Notes: a model not told the origin generated them from the sequence alone. Shown: positions 1 to 6,974, counted from the stretch's first letter. The stretch: DNA of 7,839 bases from Pirellulales bacterium (GCA_025924495.1 JAICIG010000379.1:1-7839); one strand, 5' to 3'. Program-made: numbers and translations.

Positions 1-29
1 ATTGCTCGGTCGCCGCTGATCTCTGTCGC

Positions 30-2924
30 CTACTTCTTCGCGGCTTTTGCCTTGGCCTTGGCGGCGGCCTTCTCGGCGACGGCGGCCTGGGCTGCGGCCA
101 GGCGGGCGATGGGGACGCGGAACGGCGAGCAGCTGACATAGTCCAGCCCGATCTCATGGCAGAAGATCACGCTGGCAGGGTCGCCGCCGTGCTCGCCGCA
201 AATGCCAACCTTCAGCTTCGGCCGCGTGCTGCGGCCTTTTTCCACGCCCTGCCGCATCAATGCGCCTACGCCGTTGCGGTCGATCGTCTGGAACGGATCA
301 GCCGGCACGATGTCGTGCTCGCGGTAGTAGTTGATGTAGCCGGCATAGTCGTCGCGGCTCATGCCGAGCGTCGTCTGCGTCAGGTCGTTGGTGCCGAAGC
401 TGAAGAACTCGGCTCGTTCGGCGATCTCATCGGCACGCACTGCGGCGCGGGGCACCTCGACCATCGTGCCAACCAGATAGTCGACCTTCACGCCCTTCTC
501 GGCGAAGACTTCGTCGGCCGCCTGGCGGACGACCTTCTCTTGGTCCTTGAACTCTTCGGAGAAGCCAACCAGCGGAATCATCACTTCCGGATGAACGTTG
601 ATGCCGTCGCGGCGCACGTCACAGGCGGCCTCGAAAATCGCACGAGCCTGCATCCGGGTGATCTCCGGATAGACGATGCCCAACCGGCAGCCGCGGTGGC
701 CGAGCATCGGATTGAACTCGTGCAGCTCTTGCACGCGACGGGCGATCGTCTCGGGCGAAATGCCGATCTTCTTGGCCAACTCGGCCTGCTCGGCGGGCTG
801 GTGCGGCAAGAACTCGTGCAACGGCGGATCGAGCAAGCGAATCGTCACCGGCCGACCTTCCATGGCGCGGAACAGACCGTCGAAGTCTTCGCGCTGGAAC
901 GGCAGCAGCTTGGCCAACGCCCGCTCGCGACCCTCGACCTCTTCGGCCAGGATCATTTCGCGGAATTCGTCGATATGGTGGAAGAACATATGCTCGGTGC
1001 GGCAGAGGCCGATGCCTTCGGCGCCGAAGGCAATCGCCTCACGTGCCTGCTTGGGCTCGTCGGCGTTCGTTCGCACGCGGAGGCGGCGATACTGGTCGAC
1101 CCACGTCATTAGCTGGTTATAGCGGCCGTAGGTCTCGGCCTTGGCGGGGTCGAGCGTCTTGCCGATCAGCACCTGCAAGATCTCGCTGGGCCGCTCTTCG
1201 ACTTCGCCTTCGAAGACTTCGCCGGTGAAACCATCGATGGAGATCCGGTCACCTTCCTTCAGCACCTTGTTGCCGACGGTGACGGTCTTGGTGCGATAGT
1301 CGATCTCCAAGTCCCCGCAACCGACGATGCAGGCCTTGCCCATCTGGCGGCTCACTAGGGCCGCGTGCGAGCTGGCGCCGCCGAAGGCGGTGAGAATGCC
1401 CTTGGCGATCTTCATGCCGCGCAGGTCTTCGGGGCTGGTTTCGCGGCGGACGAGGATGAGCTCGACCTTGTTGTTCTTGAGCCAGGCTTCTTCGGCGTCC
1501 GAGGCGTGGAAGCAGATTTGGCCCGAAGCGGCGCCAGGACCGGCATTAATGCCCTTGGCCAGCAAGCGGCCAGCCGCCAGGGCAGCCTTCTTCGAAGCCG
1601 GGTCGTAGATCGGCTGCAAGAGCTGGTTCAAATCGTCAGCCGGAATGCGTTTGGGGCTGAGGGCTTGTTCCTTGCTGATCAGGCCCTCGTTCACCAGGTC
1701 AACGGCGATCCGCACGGCGGCGAAACCGGTGCGCTTGGCGTTGCGGGTTTGCAACATCCAGACGCGCCCCTTCTGCACCATGAATTCCAGATCCTGGACT
1801 TCCTTGTAGTGTTTTTCAAGCTTGCGGCCGATGTCCTGCAATTGCTTGAACGATTTGGGCATGTCCTGCTCGAGCGTCTCTTCGATCCGCTTGGGCGTGC
1901 GAATGCCAGCCACCACGTCTTCGCCCTGAGCATTGATCAGGTAATCGCCGTTCAGGCCCGGCGTGCCGATGGCCACATTGCGGGTCAGAGCCACGCCGGT
2001 AGCACAGTCGTCCCCCAGATTGCCGAAGACCATCGCTTGCACGTTGACGGCCGTCCCCCAGTCGTGCGGGATGCCGTAGGTGCGGCGATAGACAACGGCG
2101 CGGTCGTTCATCCAACTGCCGAACACGGCGCCGATGGCGCCCCAGACCTGATCCATCGGATCGGTGGGAAAATCCTTGCCCGTGCCGTCCTTGATCGCCT
2201 GCTTGAACTCAGCGACCAGTTCCTTGAGCTGTTCGGCGGTGAGTTCGTGATCGTGCTTGACGCCGGCTTGCTGCTTTTTGTGGTGCAGCAGTTCTTCGAA
2301 CGGGTCGTGGTCTTCCTTGCTCTTGGGCTTCATGTCCAGCACGACGTCGCCGTACATCTGCACGAAGCGGCGATAGCTATCCCAGGCGAAGCGCTCGTTG
2401 CCCGACTGGGCTGCCAAGGCCTGGACCGTCTTGTCGTTCAGGCCGATATTGAGCACGGTGTCCATCATGCCCGGCATTGAATCGCGGGCGCCCGAGCGGC
2501 AAGAGACCAAGAGCGGATTGGTGGTCGAACCGAACTTGGCGCCCATTTCCTTCTCGACCTTGGCCAGGGCCGCATCGACGGCCTTGCGCAGTTCGGGCGG
2601 GTAGGTCCGCTTGTGGTCGTAGTAATACGTGCAAACGTTGGTGCCGATCGTGAATCCGGCGGGCACGGGCAGGCCGATCCGCGTCATTTCAGCTAGGTTG
2701 GCGCCCTTGCCGCCCAACAGGTTCCGCATGCTGGCGTCGCCGTCGGTGCCGTTCGGGCCGAAGGAGAAGACGTACTTCGTCTTGCCGGACTTCTTCATTT
2801 TGCCGTTTGGCTTGGGCTTCTTTTGCAAAGCGGACTTCACGAGCTTAGCTTTCAGACCCTTGGGTTTTCCCGACGGAAGCTTGGCGGCTTTGGTCTTGGA
2901 CTTGGTTTTCACAGCCTTTGCCAT
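30..2924 (-). CDS. ppdK: pyruvate, phosphate dikinase (PPDK)
   Basis: PPDK interconverts pyruvate + ATP + Pi and PEP + AMP + PPi in the cytoplasm, passing phosphate through a swivelling phosphohistidine domain. The 964-residue product is longer than the usual ~875 because of a basic leader (residues 1-50: 19 Lys, no Asp or Glu) and an Ala/Lys tail (951-964). The nucleotide-binding domain begins near residue 49 and includes [13 protein letters not shown] (69-81). The phosphohistidine loop has His520 within GGASSHAA. The C-terminal PEP/pyruvate barrel carries [13 protein letters not shown] (696-708), Glu823 in VEVPRA, Asp847 in FGTNDLTQ and the catalytic Cys932 in [10 protein letters not shown]. 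The ATG at 2924 was chosen because GAAGGA (plus-strand 2933-2938) lies 8 bases upstream; a GTG at 2948 would add 8 residues but has no such site. The loop departs from the usual ARGGMTSHAAVVAR pattern (Phe514 for Arg, Ala517 for Met, Ser518 for Thr). The family call is secure; in vivo direction is not shown. It is divergent from the deacetylase gene. Confidence 0.97.
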   Translation of the reverse strand: MAKAVKTKSKTKAAKLPSGKPKGLKAKLVKSALQKKPKPNGKMKKSGKTKYVFSFGPNGTDGDASMRNLLGGKGANLAEMTRIGLPVPAGFTIGTNVCTYYYDHKRTYPPELRKAVDAALAKVEKEMGAKFGSTTNPLLVSCRSGARDSMPGMMDTVLNIGLNDKTVQALAAQSGNERFAWDSYRRFVQMYGDVVLDMKPKSKEDHDPFEELLHHKKQQAGVKHDHELTAEQLKELVAEFKQAIKDGTGKDFPTDPMDQVWGAIGAVFGSWMNDRAVVYRRTYGIPHDWGTAVNVQAMVFGNLGDDCATGVALTRNVAIGTPGLNGDYLINAQGEDVVAGIRTPKRIEETLEQDMPKSFKQLQDIGRKLEKHYKEVQDLEFMVQKGRVWMLQTRNAKRTGFAAVRIAVDLVNEGLISKEQALSPKRIPADDLNQLLQPIYDPASKKAALAAGRLLAKGINAGPGAASGQICFHASDAEEAWLKNNKVELILVRRETSPEDLRGMKIAKGILTAFGGASSHAALVSRQMGKACIVGCGDLEIDYRTKTVTVGNKVLKEGDRISIDGFTGEVFEGEVEERPSEILQVLIGKTLDPAKAETYGRYNQLMTWVDQYRRLRVRTNADEPKQAREAIAFGAEGIGLCRTEHMFFHHIDEFREMILAEEVEGRERALAKLLPFQREDFDGLFRAMEGRPVTIRLLDPPLHEFLPHQPAEQAELAKKIGISPETIARRVQELHEFNPMLGHRGCRLGIVYPEITRMQARAIFEAACDVRRDGINVHPEVMIPLVGFSEEFKDQEKVVRQAADEVFAEKGVKVDYLVGTMVEVPRAAVRADEIAERAEFFSFGTNDLTQTTLGMSRDDYAGYINYYREHDIVPADPFQTIDRNGVGALMRQGVEKGRSTRPKLKVGICGEHGGDPASVIFCHEIGLDYVSCSPFRVPIARLAAAQAAVAEKAAAKAKAKAAKK

Positions 2925-3017
2925 GAGAATTTTCCTTCGTAATCGCACAGAGTAGATGCAACGCGGAGACTAGAAGGCTCGCGCGCGTAAGAATCAACAC
3001 GAATCGCCACAGCCCGC

Positions 3018-3031
3018 CGTCGGACCCGACG
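3018..3031 (-). promoter_or_regulatory. short stem-loop near the predicted 5' end of ppdK mRNA
   Basis: CGTCGG and CCGACG form a perfect inverted repeat separated by two bases, so in RNA the likely form is a 5-bp stem with a 4-base loop. It would begin about six bases from the predicted transcription start near 3037. Such a 5' hairpin could protect the mRNA, but a chance palindrome in GC-rich DNA is quite possible. Confidence 0.25.
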
Positions 3032-3043
3032 CAGAAGCAGGCA

Positions 3044-3072
3044 AGTCTAACAATGGCCCAAGTTATCGTCAA
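3044..3072 (-). promoter_or_regulatory. candidate sigma-70-type promoter of ppdK
   Basis: Read on the minus strand, TTGACG (plus 3067-3072) matches the -35 consensus at 5 of 6 bases. It is followed after exactly 17 bases by TAGACT (3044-3049), which matches the -10 consensus at 4 of 6. The start of transcription would fall near 3037, giving a leader of about 113 bases. Spacing and orientation fit ppdK; the -10 is imperfect and no mapping data are available. Confidence 0.45.
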
Positions 3073-3229
3073 TTAACCGACAGTAACGGCAAGGATTGCT
3101 AGCGAATTGGCGCAGAATTTCGGGGCGACGTTGGTATTGAATCGATCATCCCGTCGAGCACGCTCTATTCCCAGCGTGCATGAGTCTCGGCAGGCCCCCG
3201 TTTGCCGTAGTCGCGTTATCCCCAACAGG

Positions 3230-3235
3230 TAGAAT
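3230..3235 (+). promoter_or_regulatory. weak -10 candidate for the deacetylase gene
   Basis: TAGAAT matches the -10 consensus at 5 of 6 bases and lies about 70 bases upstream of the ATG at 3308. No good -35 hexamer sits 16-18 bases upstream; the nearest TTG-containing hexamer is 22 bases away. Treat this as tentative. Confidence 0.2.
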
Positions 3236-3239
3236 GATG

Positions 3240-3261
3240 CGAGGGAAGCTGAATCCCCTCG
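3240..3261. repeat. 6-bp dyad in the deacetylase gene leader
   Basis: CGAGGG (3240-3245) and CCCTCG (3256-3261) are perfect inverted copies with a 10-base loop. The dyad starts five bases after the weak -10 box, so it would lie at the start of the transcript or act as an operator half-site pair. It is short enough to be coincidence. Confidence 0.2.
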
Positions 3262-3307
3262 AGCCAAGGCCAATCCGACGACGAGCGCGAGCCCGCCGAG
3301 TTCGTAA

Positions 3308-4243
3308 ATGACGCTCCTCTATTCCGACCCAGCGTTTCTCGACCACAAGACCGGCCAGCATCCGGAACGGCCGGAGCGGCTGATGCAGGTCGTGGCGCAC
3401 CTGAAGCGCACCGGGCTGGACGAGCGCTGCGCCCGGCCGGTATGGGCCTCCTGCTCGCTCAGCCGTTTGTCGCGTGTGCACAACCTGGAATATGCCGCCG
3501 CGGTGCAAGCATTCGCCCAGCAGGGCGGCGGCCGAATCGAAGAGGACACGGTCGTCTGCCCAGCCTCGTACGACGTGGCGTTGAGAGCGGTGGGCGCCGT
3601 GGCCGACGCCGTCACGCGGGTCGTGGGAGGCGAAGATAAGCACGCCTTATGTCTCGTGCGTCCGCCAGGGCATCACGCCCTGGAAGATTCGGCGATGGGG
3701 TTTTGCTTGTTCAATAACATCGCCGTCGGTGCGCGCACCGCCACGAGCGAGTTAGGGCTCAATAGCGTGCTAGTGGTTGACTGGGACGTCCATCATGGCA
3801 ATGGCACCCAGGCGACCTTCTGGCGCGATCCGCAGGTGGGGTTTCTTTCAATCCACCGCTGGCCCTTCTATCCGGGCACCGGGGACGAAACGGAAACCGG
3901 CGCCGGGCCAGCCCAGGGCCGCGTCCTCAACTTGCCGGTCGAAATGGGAACCTCGCGCCGCGAGTACCTCGATCGCTTTCGCAGCGGGCTGGAACATCTG
4001 GCCTCGCGCGTAAAGCCCGAGTTAGTGCTTGTCAGCGCCGGCTTCGATAGCCACCGCGACGATCCGATTGGGTCGCTAGGCTTGGAAACCGAAGATTTTC
4101 TCACGCTCACCTCGGCCGTGCTTGACGTCGCCGACGCCTATGCCGGCGGCAAGGTCGTGAGCGTCCTCGAAGGAGGCTACAACCCCGGCGTGCTGGCCGG
4201 CGCGATCGAGCTGCATTTGACCGAATTGCTCGCGCGCGATTGA
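3308..4243 (+). CDS. histone deacetylase superfamily protein (class II-type, zinc-dependent)
   Basis: This family removes acetyl groups from acetyl-lysine or from small acetylated amines using one active-site zinc; in bacteria the substrate is rarely known. The 311-residue protein is a single complete catalytic domain. HPERPERL (18-25) is the typical N-terminal loop. RPPGHHALED (118-127) holds the His122/His123 charge-relay pair. Zinc ligands are Asp160 and His162 in DWDVHHGNG and Asp247 in SAGFDSHRDDP. The transition-state tyrosine is Tyr291 in LEGGYN. The RPPGHHA signature and FCLFNN segment resemble class II enzymes more than the class I-like AcuC. The start is firm: TAA lies immediately upstream in frame, and the N-terminus matches the family. 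No clear Shine-Dalgarno site precedes it. There is no signal peptide, so it should be cytoplasmic. All catalytic residues are present, so it is probably active. Acetylpolyamine amidohydrolase activity remains an alternative. Confidence 0.93.
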   Translation: MTLLYSDPAFLDHKTGQHPERPERLMQVVAHLKRTGLDERCARPVWASCSLSRLSRVHNLEYAAAVQAFAQQGGGRIEEDTVVCPASYDVALRAVGAVADAVTRVVGGEDKHALCLVRPPGHHALEDSAMGFCLFNNIAVGARTATSELGLNSVLVVDWDVHHGNGTQATFWRDPQVGFLSIHRWPFYPGTGDETETGAGPAQGRVLNLPVEMGTSRREYLDRFRSGLEHLASRVKPELVLVSAGFDSHRDDPIGSLGLETEDFLTLTSAVLDVADAYAGGKVVSVLEGGYNPGVLAGAIELHLTELLARD

Positions 4244-4257
4244 AGCAGCTGTAGCAT

Positions 4258-4349
4258 CGTAGGTTATGCTTCAGCATAACGACGTTTATTCGTGCGAATG
4301 TTATGCTGAAGCATAACCTACGGTTAATACGCTGATTTTCAACCGTAGG
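4258..4349. repeat. nested palindromic repeat, REP-doublet-like
   Basis: Two 23-base arms (4258-4280 and 4300-4322) are perfect inverted copies around a 19-base spacer. Each arm is itself palindromic: GTTATGCT and AGCATAAC are separated by TC on the left (4263-4280) and GA on the right (4300-4317). A further 9-base inverted match joins CCTACGGTT (4317-4325) to AACCGTAGG (4341-4349), so the right arm has two possible partners. The arrangement of two palindromic units in inverted orientation is that of REP doublets. It fills most of the gap between the deacetylase and acyl-CoA dehydrogenase genes. No T-run follows either arm, so it is not a classic intrinsic terminator, though it could still slow transcription or shield the upstream mRNA 3' end. 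Confidence 0.85.
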
Positions 4350-4379
4350 GATAGCGCAACTTTCGCCGGAGCTTCTGTG

Positions 4380-5561
4380 ATGAACACTGCCGATCGCGAA
4401 CGCTTGCTGGCCGATGTGGAGGCGTTCTGCGTCGAACTGCGGCCGATGGAAGAGCTCTGCTATGTCGAGCATCGGCATAACGACCAGACGGTCGCGTTGG
4501 CCAAAAAGCACGGCGTATTGGCTATGCCCGTGCCGACGGCACTGGGAGGTCGCGGGGCCGATGCGGTGACTTACGCTCGGGCGCTGGCGCGCATCGGTCG
4601 CGAGGGGACGGGCGTACGCACGTTCTTTTCGGGACACACCTCGATCGGCGAGTACCCAATTCTGCGATACGGCAATGCCGAACAGCACCGCCGTTATCTG
4701 CCGCGTGCGGCGGCCGGCGAGTGCATTTTGGCCTTTGGCCTGACCGAGCCGGACGCGGGCTCGAACCCGCTCGAAATGACGAGCACTTACCGTCGCGAGG
4801 GGAATCGGTTCATCCTCAATGGAGTCAAGTATCTGATCTCCAATGGATCAATCGCCGATGCCGTCATCGTGTTCGCCTATCCCGAAGCCAGTGAGGGGCC
4901 GGCGCGGAGAATGAGCGCATTCATTGTCGATACTGCGGGCGAAACCTTCGAGACGGAAGACTTGCCCGCCAAGCTGGGCATGTTCACCGCCAACACGGGC
5001 ATGTTTCAGATGACCGAACATCCCGTACCGCTCGATAATTTACTCGGCGAGGAAGGCAACGGTTTTCGCATTGCGATGGGCACGCTGGTCTCCGGTAGGT
5101 TGAGCGTGGCTGCCGGCTGCCTGGGCGTCATCGAGGATTGCCTGACGGAATCGCTCGAGTATGCGAAAACGCGGTATCAACACGGCAAGCCGATCGGTCA
5201 GCACCAGTTGGTGCAAGAACACTTAGCGCAGATCGAAATGCACCGTGCTACCAGCGACGCAATGATCGAGCGAGCGGCGATGGCCAAGCAAGCCAGCGAC
5301 GAGAGGTCCAGCGATATGAAGCTGGCGGCGGCAGCCGATCTGGCCGTCGCCGAAGCCAAGTTCCACGCTACCAACGCCGCCTGGGACGCCGCCGATCGAG
5401 CCGTACAGGTGTTCGGCGGCCGAGGATTCTCCGAACTCTATCGTGTCGGCCGTCACCTGCAGGACGTGCGCGTCTGTCGCATTTACGAGGGGACCGACGA
5501 AATCATGAAGCTCAAAATCGCCGCGGCACTGCTGGGCAAAGACTTCGCGGCGTTTCACTGA
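4380..5561 (+). CDS. acyl-CoA dehydrogenase family protein
   Basis: This is a FAD-dependent enzyme expected to introduce an alpha,beta double bond into an acyl-CoA and pass electrons to electron-transfer flavoprotein. The 393-residue length is normal for the family. The N-terminal helical domain spans roughly 1-115. The middle beta domain starts with the flavin-binding signature FGLTEPDAGSN (119-129). The C-terminal helical domain contains FGGRGFSELY (345-354) and RIYEGTDEIMK (367-377), where Glu370 occupies the catalytic-base position of medium-chain enzymes. ATG 4380 is preferred over the adjoining GTG at 4377 because GGAG (4368-4371) lies 8 bases before it. One departure is Phe202 in KLGMFTANTG, where many relatives have LG(I/M)R. 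Substrate chain length cannot be read from sequence. No ETF, thiolase or hydratase gene is adjacent, so its pathway is not indicated. It lies 136 bases after the deacetylase gene, with the palindromic repeat between. Confidence 0.93.
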   Translation: MNTADRERLLADVEAFCVELRPMEELCYVEHRHNDQTVALAKKHGVLAMPVPTALGGRGADAVTYARALARIGREGTGVRTFFSGHTSIGEYPILRYGNAEQHRRYLPRAAAGECILAFGLTEPDAGSNPLEMTSTYRREGNRFILNGVKYLISNGSIADAVIVFAYPEASEGPARRMSAFIVDTAGETFETEDLPAKLGMFTANTGMFQMTEHPVPLDNLLGEEGNGFRIAMGTLVSGRLSVAAGCLGVIEDCLTESLEYAKTRYQHGKPIGQHQLVQEHLAQIEMHRATSDAMIERAAMAKQASDERSSDMKLAAAADLAVAEAKFHATNAAWDAADRAVQVFGGRGFSELYRVGRHLQDVRVCRIYEGTDEIMKLKIAAALLGKDFAAFH

Positions 5562-5563
5562 GG

Positions 5564-6031
5564 CTACGAGTCGGAGCCTTCGCCCAGTCTCTCTCGCACC
5601 CGTTGCCAGCCTTGGCGGATGGTCTGATCGGCGGCGGCCTTTACCAGCGCGCTGGGAATGGTGGCCATCAGGCCGCTGACGCGTTCAATTTTTGCCCGCC
5701 AATCTAATAACGAACCCGAAGCCTCGGGCGAGATCGTCATCTCAGAAACAATCGTCATCGCAGCTCCAATGCCCTGGGCGGCGATGATCATAGCGGCGGC
5801 AGTCGGACGTTCGAGCCGCGTCAAGGAGATCGTGATCTTGAGCGTGCCGCGGAGAAAGGAAAAGCCCGGTTTGATGACGCATTTCAAGGTGCGCGGATCG
5901 GGTTTTTCGGTCGAAACCAGGTCGGGCACGTTGGCGGCCAGCATGTCGAGGTCGGTCAACGCGTCGAACAGCCGGGCGGGCTCGGCATGGAAATGTTCCT
6001 GCCCGCCAAATTCCGAGTGCGCCTGCGTCAT
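5564..6031 (-). CDS. SRPBCC-fold protein, CoxG-like
   Basis: The 155-residue protein fits the START/SRPBCC superfamily, nearest in pattern to CO dehydrogenase subunit G (CoxG). An opening strand, FGGQEHFHAEP (8-18), is followed by LFDALTDLDMLAANVPDL (21-38), matching the family's pattern of an early strand, the phrase 'W.AL.D...L..C.PG' and then alternating strands. A long C-terminal helix occupies about 117-149. The fold is a helix-grip cavity that binds hydrophobic ligands; CoxG itself is a membrane anchor or recruitment factor for CO dehydrogenase. No cox structural genes are present here, so a CO role is not supported. The ATG at 6031 is the only reasonable start because an in-frame TGA lies 15 bases upstream of it. 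There is no Shine-Dalgarno site, but an extended -10 box sits directly upstream. It is cytoplasmic by lack of a signal peptide. Its stop codon is 2 bases from that of the convergent acyl-CoA dehydrogenase. Confidence 0.8.
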   Translation of the reverse strand: MTQAHSEFGGQEHFHAEPARLFDALTDLDMLAANVPDLVSTEKPDPRTLKCVIKPGFSFLRGTLKITISLTRLERPTAAAMIIAAQGIGAAMTIVSEMTISPEASGSLLDWRAKIERVSGLMATIPSALVKAAADQTIRQGWQRVRERLGEGSDS

Positions 6032-6037
6032 GCTTGA

Positions 6038-6046
6038 ATTATATCA
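6038..6046 (-). promoter_or_regulatory. extended -10 promoter, probably giving a leaderless mRNA
   Basis: On the minus strand the sequence is TGATATAAT, a perfect extended -10 (TGnTATAAT). Six bases (TCAAGC) separate the hexamer from the ATG at 6031, so transcription would be expected to begin at or within a base or two of the start codon. No recognisable -35 hexamer lies 16-18 bases upstream, as is common for extended -10 promoters. The lack of a Shine-Dalgarno site fits a leaderless message. Confidence 0.55.
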
Positions 6047-6134
6047 TGCGCTGACGCGGCCGAGCGGCCTTTTGCGCTGCGGGTCGCCATAAATCGCGAA
6101 GGCGCCAAGTCGAACGAGTTAACCGCCGCACGAT

Positions 6135-6890
6135 TCAGTTGCCGAATAAGGGCGGTTCCTTGGCGCCCCGCTTTTTCTTCGGAGTTTTCGGTTTGGCGCC
6201 CTTCTTTTTGCTCGGCGCCGTTAGGGGTTTGGTTAAGGTAATTTCTACCTTATCGGCCAGCACCTGGCTCGGGGTTGTGACGTCGCCGACTCGCTGGCCC
6301 TTCTGGTAAAGCTTGCCTTCAACAGAGATTTCGTCCCCTTCCCGGGCGATGAGGAAGTTGCCGACGTCGACGGTAATCTTGCAGTCGTCGGCCAGTTCCG
6401 CTTTGATCGCCTTGCCGCCGGCATTGACCTGCAACTGATTGTTCTTGAAGGAGCGAATCGGACCAATCACGATCCACGTTACCGGCCCCTTCTTCTCGGC
6501 TTCCTTCAAATCTTCACCCGGCGCCAAGTCCGGCTGCGCGCCTACTTTGACCAGTTCCGAGGTCTCGACGACTTGCAGCTCTTTGATTTTTTCTTCGACC
6601 AGGCCCTTATTGGTCATGGCCGCCGAAAAACGGACGATTAGCCCTGGGCCCAAGAACCCCGGTTCGGCCGTGCCGGTGACCGTGACCTTGGTCTTGTTTC
6701 TTTCGATGCCAACCAGCACGGTTTGACCTTCGGCATCGTTGAACTGGATGCCCTCGAAGCCCACTTCGCCGATGTTGCCTTTGCCCTCGTATGGCTCCGG
6801 TCCCTGGTTTTGGGCTGCTGCCGGCATGCCGATGGCAAGCACGACGAAACCAGATAGGAGATACGCGGCGAGAAGGTTCCTGTGCGACAT
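6135..6890 (-). CDS. secreted protein of unknown function with basic C-terminal tail
   Basis: I do not recognise a named family. The 251-residue product begins with an apparent signal peptide: positively charged start (MSHRN), hydrophobic core about 6-21, and an AAA-Q cleavage site after residue 26, so it should be exported. The mature part is rich in beta strands. Two segments, about 57-110 and 140-220, follow a similar plan of short strands around GD- or PG-type turns (for example REGDEISVEGKLY, 183-195, then VLADKVEITLT, 210-220). This resembles small OB-like beta barrels; that is inference. A single Cys lies at 170. The tail (227-251) has 9 Lys and 1 Arg. ATG 6890 is chosen over a TTG at 7031 because GGAGG (plus 6900-6904) lies 9 bases upstream and the signal peptide starts there. 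A candidate promoter lies at 6975-7002. It is divergent from panB. Confidence 0.85.
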   Translation of the reverse strand: MSHRNLLAAYLLSGFVVLAIGMPAAAQNQGPEPYEGKGNIGEVGFEGIQFNDAEGQTVLVGIERNKTKVTVTGTAEPGFLGPGLIVRFSAAMTNKGLVEEKIKELQVVETSELVKVGAQPDLAPGEDLKEAEKKGPVTWIVIGPIRSFKNNQLQVNAGGKAIKAELADDCKITVDVGNFLIAREGDEISVEGKLYQKGQRVGDVTTPSQVLADKVEITLTKPLTAPSKKKGAKPKTPKKKRGAKEPPLFGN

Positions 6891-6974
6891 GAGATCGGGC
6901 CTCCAGGGTTCCAAGCGGCGGAGTGCGCCAAATTCGTCGAAAAAGCCAGGGCAGGGGCGGCTGCTTACCCTGAG

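Larger units (their letters stand above)
2925..3307. other. divergent intergenic region between ppdK and the deacetylase gene
   Basis: These 383 bases hold no convincing gene. The short reading frames that cross them have no recognisable protein features and run into the flanking genes in the wrong frame. The region contains a candidate ppdK promoter, a small stem-loop in the predicted ppdK leader, a weak -10 candidate for the deacetylase gene and a 6-bp dyad just downstream of that -10. The remainder (about 3073-3229) shows nothing I can name. Confidence 0.6.

Noticed and set aside
1..29. Terminator downstream of ppdK
   Set aside because: Only 29 bases after the stop are visible and they contain no hairpin with a T-run.
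156..1112. Long plus-strand open frame opposite ppdK (318 codons)
   Set aside because: It is antisense to conserved PPDK sequence, its translation is low in recognisable motifs and rich in His, Ala and Leu as expected from the complementary strand of GC-rich codons, and no ribosome site supports it.
1365..2480. Second long plus-strand open frame opposite ppdK (371 codons)
   Set aside because: Same reasoning: it mirrors the ppdK codon pattern and shows no domain. Long antisense frames are expected in high-GC genes.
3146..3643. Minus-strand frame overlapping the deacetylase gene start (165 codons)
   Set aside because: It overlaps the catalytic-domain coding sequence on the other strand and has no recognisable features; the deacetylase frame carries all family motifs.
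4258..4322. Palindrome as an intrinsic terminator of the deacetylase gene
   Set aside because: The stem is long and perfect, but no run of T follows it on either strand and the outer stem is not GC-rich, so I called it a repeat.
4107..4688. Minus-strand frame across the deacetylase end, palindrome and dehydrogenase start
   Set aside because: It runs through two real genes and a palindromic repeat, and ends in an Arg-rich shadow translation.
5138..5707. Plus-strand frame over the dehydrogenase C-terminus and the CoxG-like gene
   Set aside because: It is an out-of-frame shadow of the dehydrogenase, which has clear motifs in its own frame across this stretch.
6058..6073. GGCC-GAGC-GGCC followed by TTTT as a terminator
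   Set aside because: The stem is only 4 bp and, on the plus strand, lies downstream of no plus-strand gene that needs it.
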